Shown: positions 1 through 10,533, counted from the first letter of the stretch. The stretch: DNA of 33,878 bases from Bacillus sp. AFS001701 (GCF_002559405.1 NZ_NTZO01000040.1:1-33878); one strand, 5' to 3'. Made by a program: numbers and translations. The notes: generated from the letters alone by a model not told the origin.

Positions 1-36
1 TCAAAGTTCACTTTGTCGCTCCGAGGCGACTTAAAC
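1..36 (-). other. Probable rRNA operon leader (partial, runs off the left edge)
   Basis: Reading the minus strand, the promoter at 37-66 is followed by a short stem (GTCGCC, loop TCGG, AGCGAC; positions 15-30) and then AAAGTGAACTTTGA at the window edge. From memory, Bacillus 16S rRNA leaders commonly carry an AGTCGC-type start region and a CTTTGAAAACT element shortly before the 16S gene, and an rRNA operon follows lysS in B. subtilis. The 16S gene itself is outside the window, so this is inference. Confidence 0.6.
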
Positions 37-66
37 ATCTTAACATTTTCTATGGAATGTTGTCAA
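37..66 (-). promoter_or_regulatory. Candidate rRNA promoter P2 (sigma A)
   Basis: The minus strand shows a perfect -35 TTGACA (61-66) and a -10 TAAGAT (37-42) with an 18-bp spacer. The -10 is preceded by TG one base upstream (TGTTAAGAT), an extended -10 arrangement. It points out of the window towards the expected rRNA operon and lies about 87 bp downstream of a second promoter-like sequence, the tandem layout typical of Bacillus rrn operons. Confidence 0.6.
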
Positions 67-88
67 TGTTTTTTTAAAAGTTTTTTTT

Positions 89-117
89 CGTTGTCATTTC
101 GTGTTAATGTGACAACG
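89..117. repeat. Perfect 8-bp inverted repeat between the two rrn-type promoters
   Basis: CGTTGTCA (89-96) and TGACAACG (110-117) are exact reverse complements separated by 13 bases. The repeat starts about where a transcript from the upstream promoter (124-152) would begin, so it would form a 5'-end hairpin or could be a protein site. No U-run follows on the minus strand, so it is not a terminator in that direction. Confidence 0.6.
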
Positions 118-123
118 TTTAAT

Positions 124-152
124 AATATAACACCTATAAAAACAAAATACAA
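124..152 (-). promoter_or_regulatory. Candidate rRNA promoter P1 (sigma A, extended -10)
   Basis: The minus strand has -35 TTGTAT (147-152), a 17-bp spacer and -10 TATATT (124-129) with an upstream TG (TGTTATATT). The -35 is weak but the extended -10 is good. Together with 37-66 it resembles the tandem P1/P2 promoters of Bacillus rrn operons. Confidence 0.45.
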
Positions 153-243
153 TACCTAATTTTAAATTCTTTTTATTCAGACAGTTTCTACCGGATTCCA
201 ATAAATAAATGATGTCCTTATTCCTTTAAAAAGATACATTCAT

Positions 244-282
244 TCATAAAAAACTGGCTAAAAGTATTCCTTTAGCCAGTTC
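244..282 (-). terminator. Rho-independent terminator of lysS
   Basis: ACTGGCTAAA (253-262) pairs perfectly with TTTAGCCAGT (271-280) around an 8-base loop. On the minus strand the stem is followed by a run of six or more T. It lies just past the lysS stop and separates lysS from the rRNA promoters. Confidence 0.9.
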
Positions 283-290
283 GTTCAATC

Positions 291-1790
<1,500 letters not shown>

Positions 1791-1825
1791 TTATTCAATA
1801 AATATTTAAATACAATATGATTTTA

Positions 1826-1861
1826 ATAGAAAAACTGCCAGTATTTCGATCTGGCAGTTTT
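1826..1861 (-). terminator. Rho-independent terminator after dusB (folate operon end)
   Basis: AAAACTGCCAG (1831-1841) and CTGGCAGTTTT (1851-1861) form an 11-bp stem with a 9-base loop; on the minus strand it ends in TTTTT. It lies between dusB and lysS. Confidence 0.88.
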
Positions 1862-1906
1862 GTTTACTATAACTTATTATATTTTGTCAAGCGAAACCTG
1901 TCAAAC

Positions 1907-2905
1907 TTACAAAGCTTGAGTAGCTTTCATTTTTTCTCCCACTTCATTAACGTATGTTGTTAATACTTCAACCATTTGAGTACGAGTACTAACCTCGTTA
2001 ATTTGGTTTCGAACTAATGAAGTGCCTTTCAAACCTTTTAAATACCATGCTGCATGTTTTCTCATTTCCATTACAGCTACATGTTCATTTTTCAAATCAA
2101 TTAAACGGTCTAAATGCAATAAACATACATCAATTTTTTCACGCGCTTCTGGCTCAGGCATTAATACACCAGATTCCAAGTATTTAACTGTACGATAAAT
2201 CATCCATGGATTTCCTAATGCAGCACGACCAATCATTACACCATCACAGCCTGTTTCATCTAACATACGCTTGGCATCTTGAGGAGTCTCTACATCACCA
2301 TTACCGATTACAGGAATCGAAACATGATTTTTAACTTCTTTAATCCAGCTCCAATCAGATTTCCCTTCATACATTTGATAACGCGTACGACCATGCACCG
2401 CAACTGCTTTTCCACCTGCTGCTTCAACTGCTTTTGCATTATCTACAACATAAATGTGATCGTCATCCCATCCAAGTCGCATTTTAACTGTAACTGGTTT
2501 ACTTACATTCTGTGCTACAGCATATACCATTTCATGAATTTTGTTTGGGTCTAAAAGCCATTTAGCTCCTGCGTCTACTTTTGTAATTTTAGGAACAGGA
2601 CACCCCATATTAATATCAATAATATCTGCATTCGTATTTTCGTCAACGTACTTAGCAGCTTCAACTAATGTTGATTTTTCACCACCAAAAATTTGTAAGC
2701 TTAATGGCTTTTCACGTTCATCCATATAAAGCATATCTAATGTTCTTTTATTATTGTGAAGAATAGCTTTATCACTTACCATTTCTGCGCATACTAAACC
2801 TGCACCAAATTCTTTTACAGTTAAACGGAAAGCTGAGTTACAAACTCCAGCCATCGGTGCTAATACGACGGGATTTTTCATCTCGATGTCACCAATTTTT
2901 AGCAC
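1907..2905 (-). CDS. dusB: tRNA dihydrouridine synthase DusB (YacF)
   Basis: FMN-dependent enzyme that reduces specific uridines in tRNA to dihydrouridine using NADPH. The 332-residue TIM-barrel protein shows the family start LAPMAGVCNSAFR (15-27), the catalytic cysteine in NMGCPVPKI (C102) and TVKMRLGW (about 138-145). The start is GTG at 2905, with AAGGAGG about seven bases upstream; an overlapping ATG two bases earlier runs into a stop after two codons. It sits 30 bp downstream of yazB and is the last gene of the folate operon, as in B. subtilis. A terminator follows. Confidence 0.97.
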   Translation of the reverse strand: MLKIGDIEMKNPVVLAPMAGVCNSAFRLTVKEFGAGLVCAEMVSDKAILHNNKRTLDMLYMDEREKPLSLQIFGGEKSTLVEAAKYVDENTNADIIDINMGCPVPKITKVDAGAKWLLDPNKIHEMVYAVAQNVSKPVTVKMRLGWDDDHIYVVDNAKAVEAAGGKAVAVHGRTRYQMYEGKSDWSWIKEVKNHVSIPVIGNGDVETPQDAKRMLDETGCDGVMIGRAALGNPWMIYRTVKYLESGVLMPEPEAREKIDVCLLHLDRLIDLKNEHVAVMEMRKHAAWYLKGLKGTSLVRNQINEVSTRTQMVEVLTTYVNEVGEKMKATQAL

Positions 2906-2935
2906 ATCCCATCCTCCTTCTATTACAAGAAAACT

Positions 2936-3136
2936 CTATATTGATAATTCCTCTACACTTACTTTTAATTGTTTTGCACAATCATGCAAAAATTGTTCAG
3001 TCGGCATACGATTCCCTCGTTCAACTTCACCTAACACAGAAACAGAAACTCCAAGGTTTTTTGCAAAGCCTTCTTGGGTAAAACCTTTTAATTTTCTAAA
3101 AGCCCTAATCCGTCTACCCCACTTTTCAGCTTCCAT
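2936..3136 (-). CDS. yazB: Small XRE-family helix-turn-helix protein YazB
   Basis: A 66-residue protein that is almost entirely one XRE/Cro-type helix-turn-helix domain: IRAFRKLKGFTQEGFAKNLGV is followed by a second helix SVSVLGEVERG and TEQFLHDCAKQLKV. It has no ligand-binding domain. A ribosome binding site AAAGGAG precedes the ATG at 3136. The gene begins inside folK and overlaps its 3' end by 49 bp in another frame, an arrangement I recall from B. subtilis too. Its DNA target is unknown; location suggests co-expression with folate genes rather than proving regulation of them. Confidence 0.88.
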   Translation of the reverse strand: MEAEKWGRRIRAFRKLKGFTQEGFAKNLGVSVSVLGEVERGNRMPTEQFLHDCAKQLKVSVEELSI

Positions 3137-3585
3137 AATCGAACTCCTTTATCCTCTAAAAATTTAGTTTCAACCTTAATTGATTGGTTAATTTCTTTTA
3201 AGGGGATTAATACAAAGCTTCTTTCAAACATTCTCGGGTGCGGTATTCTTAGGTGCTCAACTTCTATATCTTCGTGATTATAGAGTAAAATGTCAAGGTC
3301 TATTGTTCTTGGACCCCAACGCAATTCCCTTTTTCTGCCAAGACTTTTTTCGATTCCTTGCGTAACATCAAGTAATTGAAGTGGTGTCAAATTGGTAGAA
3401 ATTTTAATAACGAGATTTAAAAATGGATCTTGGTCTACGTATCCAACTGGGTCTGTTTCATAGATAGAAGAGATTTGTTCTACTTGAATGTCGGGATGAT
3501 TCACTAATTCCCTAATAGCCTTTGTAAGAAAACCTTCTCGGTCGCCTATATTCGTTCCTAAACTTAAATATGATTCATTTTTCAT
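3088..3585 (-). CDS. folK: 2-amino-4-hydroxy-6-hydroxymethyldihydropteridine pyrophosphokinase
   Basis: Transfers pyrophosphate from ATP to 6-hydroxymethyl-7,8-dihydropterin, giving the substrate for FolP. The 165-residue HPPK shows the family start YLSLGTNIGDRE (6-17), the signature RWGPRTIDLDILLY (89-102) with the two metal-binding aspartates D96 and D98, and IPHPRM (114-119). The ATG at 3585 overlaps the folB stop as ATGA, indicating translational coupling. The last 49 bp are shared with yazB. Confidence 0.97.
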   Translation of the reverse strand: MKNESYLSLGTNIGDREGFLTKAIRELVNHPDIQVEQISSIYETDPVGYVDQDPFLNLVIKISTNLTPLQLLDVTQGIEKSLGRKRELRWGPRTIDLDILLYNHEDIEVEHLRIPHPRMFERSFVLIPLKEINQSIKVETKFLEDKGVRLWKLKSGVDGLGLLEN

Positions 3586-3944
3586 ATGCGACCTCTTGTT
3601 ATTTCAACGGCTACAAAATCATAATGTCCTGGTATTGGTGGATCTGGTTTTATGACTTTTACAGTACATTGTTGAATTAAATCATATGTATTTAATATTT
3701 GTTTGGCAATTTCTTCAGCCACTGATTCTACTAAATCATAAGACTGACCTTGAACTACTTCTTCGCAGGTTTTAAATAAGTCTGCGTAACTTACTGAATA
3801 CGCCAAATCATCTGTTTCTCCTGCTTTTTTTGTATCTAATTCGACAATTAAATCAACATTAAATCGTTGCCCTAATGTTTTCTCCTCTTTAAATACACCA
3901 TGGTATCCATAAAATCTCATACCTGTTACATAAATTTTATCCAT
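3582..3944 (-). CDS. folB: Dihydroneopterin aldolase
   Basis: Splits 7,8-dihydroneopterin into 6-hydroxymethyl-dihydropterin and glycolaldehyde, just before FolK. The 120-residue protein begins with the family pattern MRFYGYHGVFKEE (9-21) and ends with CTVKVIKPDPPIPGHYDFVAV, which holds the conserved lysine region. It overlaps the end of folP by 8 bp and the start of folK by 4 bp, so the three genes form a coupled block. Confidence 0.97.
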   Translation of the reverse strand: MDKIYVTGMRFYGYHGVFKEEKTLGQRFNVDLIVELDTKKAGETDDLAYSVSYADLFKTCEEVVQGQSYDLVESVAEEIAKQILNTYDLIQQCTVKVIKPDPPIPGHYDFVAVEITRGRI

Positions 3945-4779
3945 TTTTTACTCCAATCTTTAACATTGCATCCATCATTTTAGCCATACGGGAAATCGCT
4001 AATACATCATGTACTCGTACAATTTCGCAGCCTTTCGTAATACCTAAACAGACTGTAGCCCCTGTACCTTCCATTCGCTCATGTACTTCAGTACCAAGTA
4101 CCTCCCCTATAAACCTTTTTCTAGAAGTACCAAGTAACACTGGATAATCCAGCGCTTTGATTTGCTCCATTTGGTTTAAAACATCTAAATTCTGCTCAGC
4201 TGATTTTGCAAAACCAACACCCGGATCCAAAATAATCATTTCATCCTTTACGCCTGCGCGTTTTGCTATTTTAATACTTTCAACTAAATCACAGACAAGA
4301 TCACTCATTAAACTATAATAGTTTTCATCTGTTCGATTGTGCATTAAACAAATTGGAACATTGTACGCAGCAGCCACTTCAGCAATTTTAGGGTCTTTCT
4401 TTGCTCCCCAAACGTCATTAATGATTGTAGCTCCTGCTTCAACAGCTTGTTTTGCCACTTCAGATTTATATGTATCAATGGAAATTGGGACATCAATTTC
4501 GTTAGATAACGCTTTAATAATCGGAACAACTCTTCTTAACTCTTCGTCTTCGTCAACTATGGCAGCTCCAGGTCTTGTCGATTCCCCACCTACATCTATG
4601 ATTTTTGCTCCATCAGCAATTAACTTCTTTGCATGTTGTATCGCTAATTCAATTTCGTTGTATCGACCACCATCAGAAAATGAGTCAGGGGTTACGTTTA
4701 AAATCCCCATTACAATTGTTTCATTCTGAATTGGTAATGAGTAATTTCCACAAATCAAGGGTTTTGTTGCTCTTCTCAC
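3937..4779 (-). CDS. folP: Dihydropteroate synthase
   Basis: Condenses p-aminobenzoate with hydroxymethyl-dihydropterin pyrophosphate to dihydropteroate; it is the sulfonamide target. The 280-residue TIM barrel has both family signatures, GILNVTPDSFSDGG (25-38) and GGESTRPG (64-71), plus DPGVGF (185-190) and the phosphate-binding SRKR (219-222). The start is GTG at 4779, which overlaps the pabC stop as GTGA, and its ribosome binding site is weak (GGAAAG), suggesting dependence on coupling to pabC. B. subtilis calls the gene sul. Confidence 0.98.
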   Translation of the reverse strand: MRRATKPLICGNYSLPIQNETIVMGILNVTPDSFSDGGRYNEIELAIQHAKKLIADGAKIIDVGGESTRPGAAIVDEDEELRRVVPIIKALSNEIDVPISIDTYKSEVAKQAVEAGATIINDVWGAKKDPKIAEVAAAYNVPICLMHNRTDENYYSLMSDLVCDLVESIKIAKRAGVKDEMIILDPGVGFAKSAEQNLDVLNQMEQIKALDYPVLLGTSRKRFIGEVLGTEVHERMEGTGATVCLGITKGCEIVRVHDVLAISRMAKMMDAMLKIGVKNG

Positions 4780-5648
4780 GCTTGTTCACTTCTTTCCATT
4801 TCATTCATGCTTAATAAGGTTTTTCGGTGCAGTCTATAATCCTTTTGCAAATCCTTTAATACGCTACTTTCACTAACATTAAAGATCCGCTCGCCAATTA
4901 CTGTAACGGGAATAATTTCTTGGATCGAGTTTGAAATAAATATTTCATCCGCTTTTAACAGCTCTTGCTCTGTGTAGAAGCCTTCTTCTACTATAATCCC
5001 TTTTAATTTGGCCCAATGAATCACGAACTGTCTCGTTATCCCATTCAAGATTCCCGTATCAACGTGTGGTGTATATATTTGACCTTGGTTAATAAAGAAG
5101 AGATTTGAAACAATACCTTCTGAAAGAAACCCATCTTTGTTTAAAAAGATTCCTTCTATACTTGGTGAGTTACCGATTTCTTTTTTACCGATAATATTAT
5201 TTAAATAATGATGAGACTTTAAACGCTCTTTTCCTTCAGGAGAGTTTCGAGGGGTATTTAGTATTACCCCTTCTTTCTCTAAGATATTACTTTCATACAT
5301 AGGTTTAATAAAAATGATTGTATTTGGATTCGAATATATACCAGTGTATAAACCTATTTCACCTTCACCTGCTGAAACATTTAAACGTATATACGCATCT
5401 TGTAACTCATTTATTTCAATTAACCTATTTAAAATCGTTTGTATTTCCTCATCTAGCAAATCCCACTCGATATTCAGTTTCAATAACGACTTTCTTAAAC
5501 GCTTTAAATGATCAAATAATAAAAATGGATGCCCATTATAGATCCGAAATGTTTCAAATACTCCTAAGCCATATAAAAAGCCATGATCAAATGGAGATAT
5601 TTTCACTTCATGATCGTTCAAGAATTCTCCATTAAAATATAGTTTCAT
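4776..5648 (-). CDS. pabC: Aminodeoxychorismate lyase (PLP fold type IV)
   Basis: Converts 4-amino-4-deoxychorismate to p-aminobenzoate and pyruvate. The 290-residue protein has the class IV aminotransferase layout: [15 protein letters not shown] near the N terminus (21-35), a likely PLP lysine in KSHHYLNN (K144) and SEGIVSNLF (177-185). Sequence alone cannot fully exclude D-amino-acid aminotransferase activity, but its place between pabA and folP fixes the role. Start and stop overlap pabA and folP by 4 bp each. Confidence 0.95.
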   Translation of the reverse strand: MKLYFNGEFLNDHEVKISPFDHGFLYGLGVFETFRIYNGHPFLLFDHLKRLRKSLLKLNIEWDLLDEEIQTILNRLIEINELQDAYIRLNVSAGEGEIGLYTGIYSNPNTIIFIKPMYESNILEKEGVILNTPRNSPEGKERLKSHHYLNNIIGKKEIGNSPSIEGIFLNKDGFLSEGIVSNLFFINQGQIYTPHVDTGILNGITRQFVIHWAKLKGIIVEEGFYTEQELLKADEIFISNSIQEIIPVTVIGERIFNVSESSVLKDLQKDYRLHRKTLLSMNEMERSEQA

Positions 5649-6232
5649 ACTGTACTCCTAGACGGTTTATATGCTTTTAAAAAGTTTCTAAGCATTTCTT
5701 TACCGAATTGTGACATAATCGATTCCGGGTGAAATTGTACTCCTTCAATCGGTAATGTCTTATGTTTTAAAGCCATGATTTCTCCCTCATTCGTCCAAGC
5801 TGTTATTTCTAGCTCCTCAGGGAAAGTTTCTTTTTTAACAATTAAAGAGTGATATCGTGTCACATCAATTGGTGATGGTAGATCATTAAATAATCCTAAA
5901 CCTTCATGTGTAATTGCCGATGTTTTTCCGTGCATTAAGCGTTCTGCACGCACTACGTCTCCTCCAAACACTTGAGCGATTGATTGGTGACCTAAGCATA
6001 CGCCTAAAATTGGGATTTTCCCAGCAAAGTGTTCAATTGCTTTTAAACTGATTCCAGCTTCGTTTGGTGTACAAGGACCTGGTGAAATCATCAAATAAGA
6101 TGGGGCTAATGCTTCGATTTCTTCTAAAGTAATTTCATCATTTCGTTTTACAATTAACTCTTCACCTAATTCGCCTAAATATTGAACTAGATTATAGGTA
6201 AATGAATCATAATTATCAATCATTAATATCAT
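5645..6232 (-). CDS. pabA: Aminodeoxychorismate/anthranilate synthase glutamine amidotransferase subunit
   Basis: Class I glutamine amidotransferase that supplies ammonia to PabB and, in B. subtilis, also to TrpE. The 195-residue protein shows the oxyanion region PGPCTP (51-56), the nucleophile C79 in GVCLGHQ and the partner residues H168 and E170 in QFHPE. It overlaps pabB and pabC by 4 bp each (ATGA). B. subtilis controls translation of this gene by TRAP binding to GAG/UAG repeats; the sequence around this start does not show a run of such triplets, so that control looks absent. Confidence 0.96.
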   Translation of the reverse strand: MILMIDNYDSFTYNLVQYLGELGEELIVKRNDEITLEEIEALAPSYLMISPGPCTPNEAGISLKAIEHFAGKIPILGVCLGHQSIAQVFGGDVVRAERLMHGKTSAITHEGLGLFNDLPSPIDVTRYHSLIVKKETFPEELEITAWTNEGEIMALKHKTLPIEGVQFHPESIMSQFGKEMLRNFLKAYKPSRSTV

Positions 6233-7659
6233 TTTACATTCCCACCCAACTTGGCTTTTTCTTCGCTTACTTTCTTAGCTGTCCATAAAGCTTGAGCTTT
6301 CTTAAGACTTTCTAAATACTCATGTTTTGGATTAGAATCAATTACAATGCCAGCACCAGCTTGTACAAAAGCTTGCTGATCTTTTGTAATCATTGTTCGA
6401 ATCGTAATATTCAACTCCATATCTCCTGTAAAGCTAATCCATCCAACAGAACCTGTATAAATGCCACGCTTGGTCGGCTCTAGTTCTTCAATAATTTCCA
6501 TTGTACGGATTTTCGGAGCTCCTGTTATTGTTCCCCCGGGAAATACTGCTTTTAATAAGTCAAATGAATCTTTATCCTTTTGTAGCTCACCTCTAACATT
6601 TGAAACAAGGTGCATTACATGCGAATACTTTTCGATTACTAATAGTTCGTCTACTTCAACAGTTCCATATTCGCATACTCTTCCTAAATCATTGCGCTCT
6701 AAATCAACTAGCATAATATGCTCAGCTTGTTCTTTTTCATTTGAACGTAGTTCTTCCATCAATTGTTGTTCTTCTTCAACTGTTTTACCACGAGACCTTG
6801 TACCCGCTATTGGTCTTGTCCAAACTTCTTGATCACGTTTTGCTACTAATAGCTCTGGTGAGCAACTAACAATTTGAAACTCGTCAAAATCTAAATAGGA
6901 CATATATGGTGAAGGATTTATTTCTCTAAGCTGCTCATATATATACAGTGGGTCTGTGACAAGCGTCTCAGATTGTAGCACGGATAAATTCACCTGGAAT
7001 ACATCCCCCGCACTGATATATTCTTTAACATTTCCAACAGCATCCGTAAATTTTTGTTCAGACATATAAATCGTTTTTTCAATCTCTTCGGTAGAAATTC
7101 TTCTAGATAAATCGATTTGCTCAATTTCACTAATGAAGAACTCTTCTAAAGAGTCTATTCGTTCTTGTGCCTGATCAGCATTTTTCATTTCATCTATAAC
7201 AATAAAATATAATTGATTTTCTTGATGGTCATAAATAACAACTTCATGGAAGATTAATAAATAAACATCTGGAATATTGTAGACATCCTCAGCCATTGTC
7301 GGTAGGTCTTCGATATAATGGTTACAGTCATATGTGAAATAACCGATTGCCCCACCTTGAAATGGTGGTAGGTCATCTCTTTTTTCCGTTGTGTATTTAG
7401 ATAGATATTCCTTTGCTAATTCAATTGGATTCCCTTCATACTCCACTTTCCCGGAGCATCCTTCAATCCCTACTTCGATCGTTAATTTATTATCTTTCCC
7501 ATATAACTTCGCAACAGGATTAGATGCCATAATTGAATATCTACCGTCACGACCACTTTCAAGAAGAACGGCATTCTTTTTCTCTTTTGCCGTTTCTACA
7601 AAGTATTTAAAGAAAGGTGTAGTATATTTGATAACTTTTGAAAAGATTTCATAATTCAT
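6229..7659 (-). CDS. pabB: Aminodeoxychorismate synthase component I
   Basis: Chorismate-binding subunit that, with PabA, makes 4-amino-4-deoxychorismate for folate. The C-terminal half has the chorismate-utilising core: [18 protein letters not shown], the [10 protein letters not shown] segment, and [19 protein letters not shown] place the start at the ATG at 7659 (476 residues, MNYEIFSK...), because AGAGGGGG lies about ten bases upstream; the open frame extends back to 7725 but those in-frame ATGs have no ribosome binding site. This is the first gene of the folate operon and follows the cysK terminator directly. A -10-like TATACT at 7714-7719 could be its promoter, but no good -35 accompanies it. 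Confidence 0.95.
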   Translation of the reverse strand: MNYEIFSKVIKYTTPFFKYFVETAKEKKNAVLLESGRDGRYSIMASNPVAKLYGKDNKLTIEVGIEGCSGKVEYEGNPIELAKEYLSKYTTEKRDDLPPFQGGAIGYFTYDCNHYIEDLPTMAEDVYNIPDVYLLIFHEVVIYDHQENQLYFIVIDEMKNADQAQERIDSLEEFFISEIEQIDLSRRISTEEIEKTIYMSEQKFTDAVGNVKEYISAGDVFQVNLSVLQSETLVTDPLYIYEQLREINPSPYMSYLDFDEFQIVSCSPELLVAKRDQEVWTRPIAGTRSRGKTVEEEQQLMEELRSNEKEQAEHIMLVDLERNDLGRVCEYGTVEVDELLVIEKYSHVMHLVSNVRGELQKDKDSFDLLKAVFPGGTITGAPKIRTMEIIEELEPTKRGIYTGSVGWISFTGDMELNITIRTMITKDQQAFVQAGAGIVIDSNPKHEYLESLKKAQALWTAKKVSEEKAKLGGNVK

Positions 7660-7742
7660 GTGAATATCCCCCTCTGATAGCGCTTCTTTTTTCATTTTAC
7701 ACAAAAAGTAAGAAGTATACATCAAAGCATTTTATGGAAAAA

Positions 7743-7774
7743 CAAAAAACCCCTTTGCTCACTTGCAAAGGGAT
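7743..7774 (-). terminator. Rho-independent terminator of cysK
   Basis: CCCTTTGC (7751-7758) pairs with GCAAAGGG (7765-7772) around a 6-base loop; on the minus strand it is followed by a run of six T. It separates cysK from the folate operon. Confidence 0.92.
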
Positions 7775-7804
7775 TTTAAATTTATTATTTAATCCATCAA
7801 AAAA

Positions 7805-8725
7805 TTACTCAAATTGGAATAATGCTGTACTTAAATAACGCTCTCCATTACTTGGAATGATCGCAAGTACTTTTTTACCTTTTCCAAGTTTTTTTGCAAC
7901 TTGTAAAGCAGCACTAATTGCAGCACCAGAAGAGATACCGACAAGTATACCTTCTTCTTTTGCTACTTTTCTAGCCGTCTCCATTGCATCGTCATTTTTG
8001 ATTTTAACGATTTCATCATAAATATCCGTGTTCAATGTTTCAGGGATAAAACCTGCTCCAATACCTTGAATTTTATGCGGACCTGGTTTACCACCTGATA
8101 AAACTGGAGAGTCCTCAGGTTCAACTGCGACAATATTAATTCTAGGGTAAGCTTCTTTTAAAACAGCTCCTGCACCGGAGATTGTTCCTCCTGTACCTAC
8201 TCCTGAAATAAATGCATCAAGTTGGTCTCCCATTTGTTCAACAATTTCAGGACCAGTTGTTAAACGGTGAACTTCAGGATTTGCAATATTATTAAACTGC
8301 TGTGGAACGAAATATCCATTTTCTTTTGCTAATTCATCAGCTTTACGAATTGCTCCTCCCATTCCTTCAGGGCCTGGAGTTAGAACTAATTCTGCGCCAT
8401 ATGCACGTAATAAGTTTCGTCTCTCAATACTCATTGTTTCTGGCATTACTAGAATTGATTTATAGCCTTTAGCAGCTGCTACCATTGCTAATCCGATACC
8501 AGTATTTCCACTAGTTGGTTCGATAATTGTATCACCTGGTTTTATTAAACCTTTTTTCTCCGAATCCTCAATCATCGCAAGTGCAATACGATCTTTAACA
8601 CTGCTACCAGGATTCATAAACTCTAGTTTTAAGTAAATTTCCGCGCTGTCCTCGTCTACTAATCTGTTAAGTTTTACAATTGGAGTTCTACCGATTAATT
8701 CGTAAACTGAATTTGCAACTTTCAT
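7805..8725 (-). CDS. cysK: Cysteine synthase A (O-acetylserine thiol-lyase)
   Basis: PLP enzyme making cysteine from O-acetylserine and sulfide; in B. subtilis it also partners with the repressor CymR. The protein carries the PLP lysine in NPGSSVKDR, the [11 protein letters not shown] loop, and [11 protein letters not shown] choose the ATG at 8725 (306 residues, [12 protein letters not shown]...) because TAGGAG is correctly spaced for it; a GTG three codons earlier overlaps that site. The gene has its own promoter (8770-8798) and terminator, so it looks monocistronic. The yacD gene that precedes it in B. subtilis is not present. Confidence 0.97.
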   Translation of the reverse strand: MKVANSVYELIGRTPIVKLNRLVDEDSAEIYLKLEFMNPGSSVKDRIALAMIEDSEKKGLIKPGDTIIEPTSGNTGIGLAMVAAAKGYKSILVMPETMSIERRNLLRAYGAELVLTPGPEGMGGAIRKADELAKENGYFVPQQFNNIANPEVHRLTTGPEIVEQMGDQLDAFISGVGTGGTISGAGAVLKEAYPRINIVAVEPEDSPVLSGGKPGPHKIQGIGAGFIPETLNTDIYDEIVKIKNDDAMETARKVAKEEGILVGISSGAAISAALQVAKKLGKGKKVLAIIPSNGERYLSTALFQFE

Positions 8726-8769
8726 TTCATCCACTCCTAATTCCTAGTATATTGACCTGTTTAATATAC

Positions 8770-8798
8770 ATTATGTAAAAAACAAAAGAATCTGTCAA
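8770..8798 (-). promoter_or_regulatory. Sigma A promoter of cysK
   Basis: The minus strand has a perfect -35 TTGACA (8793-8798), a 17-bp spacer and -10 CATAAT (8770-8775, five of six consensus bases). It lies about 45 bp upstream of the cysK start. Confidence 0.75.
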
Positions 8799-8831
8799 TT
8801 ACTTTCTCCTATACATAACTTGTATGAAATC

Positions 8832-8845
8832 CATAATAAATTATG
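8832..8845. repeat. Perfect palindrome upstream of the cysK promoter
   Basis: CATAAT-AA-ATTATG is a perfect 6+2+6 dyad, centred about 40 bp upstream of the cysK -35. Its position suits a regulator site; the sulfur repressor CymR controls cysK in B. subtilis, but I cannot match this to a CymR box with confidence. It may also be chance in AT-rich DNA. Confidence 0.35.
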
Positions 8846-8879
8846 AAAAGAAAGCTCGACAAATTCCTTCAATTTTCAC

Positions 8880-9755
8880 CTACAATTTGTTAATTAATTC
8901 TTTTAATTGTTCATCAGAATAATGATAAGGTTGATTACAGAAATGACATGTTACTTCTGCTTCTCCATCCTCTTCTAATATTAATTCCAATTCTTGTTTA
9001 CCAATGCTTAAAAGAGCACCCTCAATTCTCTCTCTTGAGCATTGACATTGGAATTTTACATCCATCGTTTCTAAAACTTTAACCTCTTCTTTTCCTAACA
9101 CTTCATATAAAATTTCTTCTGGCGTCAGGCCTTCTTCAATTAGTTTAGAAACTGGTTTAATTGTTTTTAAACGATTTTCAATTTGCTTGATACATTCTTC
9201 ACTTGCACCAGGTAAGATTTGAATAATAAATCCTCCACTTGCTAAAATCGAATGATCTGGGTTTACTAATACGCCGACACCTACAGATGAAGGTGTTTGT
9301 TCAGATACAGCAAAATAGTAAGTAAAGTCTTCACCAAGTTCACCTGATACAATAGGTACTGAACCTGTGAAAGGTTCTCTCATACCAATATCTTTAACAA
9401 CTGAGATTGTACCTACAGTACCAACAGCTTTTGCTACATCAATTTTTCCATGTTTGTTAAGTTCAGTTTGTACATGCGGATTTTGTACATATCCTCGCAC
9501 TTCACCTTTTGCATTACTATCGACTAAAATATGGCCAATTGGTCCATTACCTTCAACCTTTAATGTTAACTTCTCATCGCCTTTTAACATAGCACCCATC
9601 ATTGTAGCAGCTGTTAGTGTACGACCTAATGCAGCAGAAGCGTTTGACCAAGTGTCATGACGTTCTTGAGCTTCTTTTACAATATTTGTTGATTTAACGC
9701 TATATGCACGGACTTCACCGTTAAAAGCTAATGCTTTTACTAAATAATCTTTCAT
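8880..9755 (-). CDS. hslO: Redox-regulated chaperone Hsp33
   Basis: Cytoplasmic holdase chaperone switched on by oxidation of a zinc-bound cysteine centre. The 291-residue protein has the expected four zinc cysteines near the C terminus, C237 and C239 (CQC) and C270 and C273 (CHFC), and the family core [15 protein letters not shown] and [15 protein letters not shown]. The ATG at 9755 follows AAGGGG. It lies 13 bp after coaX, so the two are probably co-transcribed. No clear terminator was seen between its stop and the cysK promoter. Confidence 0.98.
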   Translation of the reverse strand: MKDYLVKALAFNGEVRAYSVKSTNIVKEAQERHDTWSNASAALGRTLTAATMMGAMLKGDEKLTLKVEGNGPIGHILVDSNAKGEVRGYVQNPHVQTELNKHGKIDVAKAVGTVGTISVVKDIGMREPFTGSVPIVSGELGEDFTYYFAVSEQTPSSVGVGVLVNPDHSILASGGFIIQILPGASEECIKQIENRLKTIKPVSKLIEEGLTPEEILYEVLGKEEVKVLETMDVKFQCQCSRERIEGALLSIGKQELELILEEDGEAEVTCHFCNQPYHYSDEQLKELINKL

Positions 9756-9768
9756 GTTGTACCCCTTT

Positions 9769-10533
9769 TTATGAATTTCGTTTATAAATTAAATGTAGAC
9801 CTTTTAATGTTAAATATGGATCCATGACATCAATGATATCCGATTCCTTAGATATTAAAGATGCAAGTCCGCCTGTTGCTATAACAGTAGGTTCTACCTT
9901 CGCTTGAACTTTCATTCGTTTTACAATCCCTTCAACTTGACCTACATAACCATATAGGATTCCAACCTGCATTGCTTCTACAGTTGTACGACCAACAATA
10001 TTAGAAGGTCTTGAAAGCTCTATACGAGGCAGTTTTGAAGCCTTTGTATAGAGTGCCTCTGTTGAAATATTGATGCCTGGTGCAATTGCCCCACCGATAT
10101 AATTCTTATTTTCATCTATATAACAATATGTAGTAGCTGTTCCGAAATCTACAATAATCAGCGGACTTCCGTATTGTGCGATCCCAGCAACCGCATTAAC
10201 AATTCGGTCGGCGCCAACTTCTTTCGGATTATCATATTTTATGTTTAAACCTGTTTTTATACCAGGACCAACGATTAGTGGCTTTTGTTTAAAGTATTTT
10301 GTTGCCATTCTTTCCAGTGAGAACATAATCGGTGGGACAACTGATGAAATAATAACTGCATGAAACTCATCAAACCCAATACCTGCATATTCAAGTAATG
10401 AACCAATGACCATACCGTACTCATCTTCTGTTTTATAACGATTCGTCTCAATTCTCCAATGATGTATTAACTCATCTTCTTGGTAAACACCTAAAACAGT
10501 ATTTGTATTTCCTACATCGATTACAAATAACAT
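9769..10533 (-). CDS. coaX: Type III pantothenate kinase
   Basis: ATP-dependent pantothenate kinase, first step of coenzyme A synthesis. The ASKHA-fold protein shows the N-terminal phosphate motif [12 protein letters not shown], the [15 protein letters not shown] segment and [12 protein letters not shown], all typical of CoaX. Start choice is uncertain: a GTG at 10542 has GGAG five bases upstream, and an ATG at 10533 has GGTGG five bases upstream. I prefer the ATG (254 residues, MLFVIDVGN...) because B. subtilis CoaX begins there. It heads the coaX-hslO unit. Confidence 0.95.
   Translation of the reverse strand: MLFVIDVGNTNTVLGVYQEDELIHHWRIETNRYKTEDEYGMVIGSLLEYAGIGFDEFHAVIISSVVPPIMFSLERMATKYFKQKPLIVGPGIKTGLNIKYDNPKEVGADRIVNAVAGIAQYGSPLIIVDFGTATTYCYIDENKNYIGGAIAPGINISTEALYTKASKLPRIELSRPSNIVGRTTVEAMQVGILYGYVGQVEGIVKRMKVQAKVEPTVIATGGLASLISKESDIIDVMDPYLTLKGLHLIYKRNS

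Noticed and set aside
89-117. Inverted repeat as a terminator of lysS
   Set aside because: On the minus strand it is followed by A-rich sequence; the lysS terminator is at 244-282. It is kept only as a repeat.
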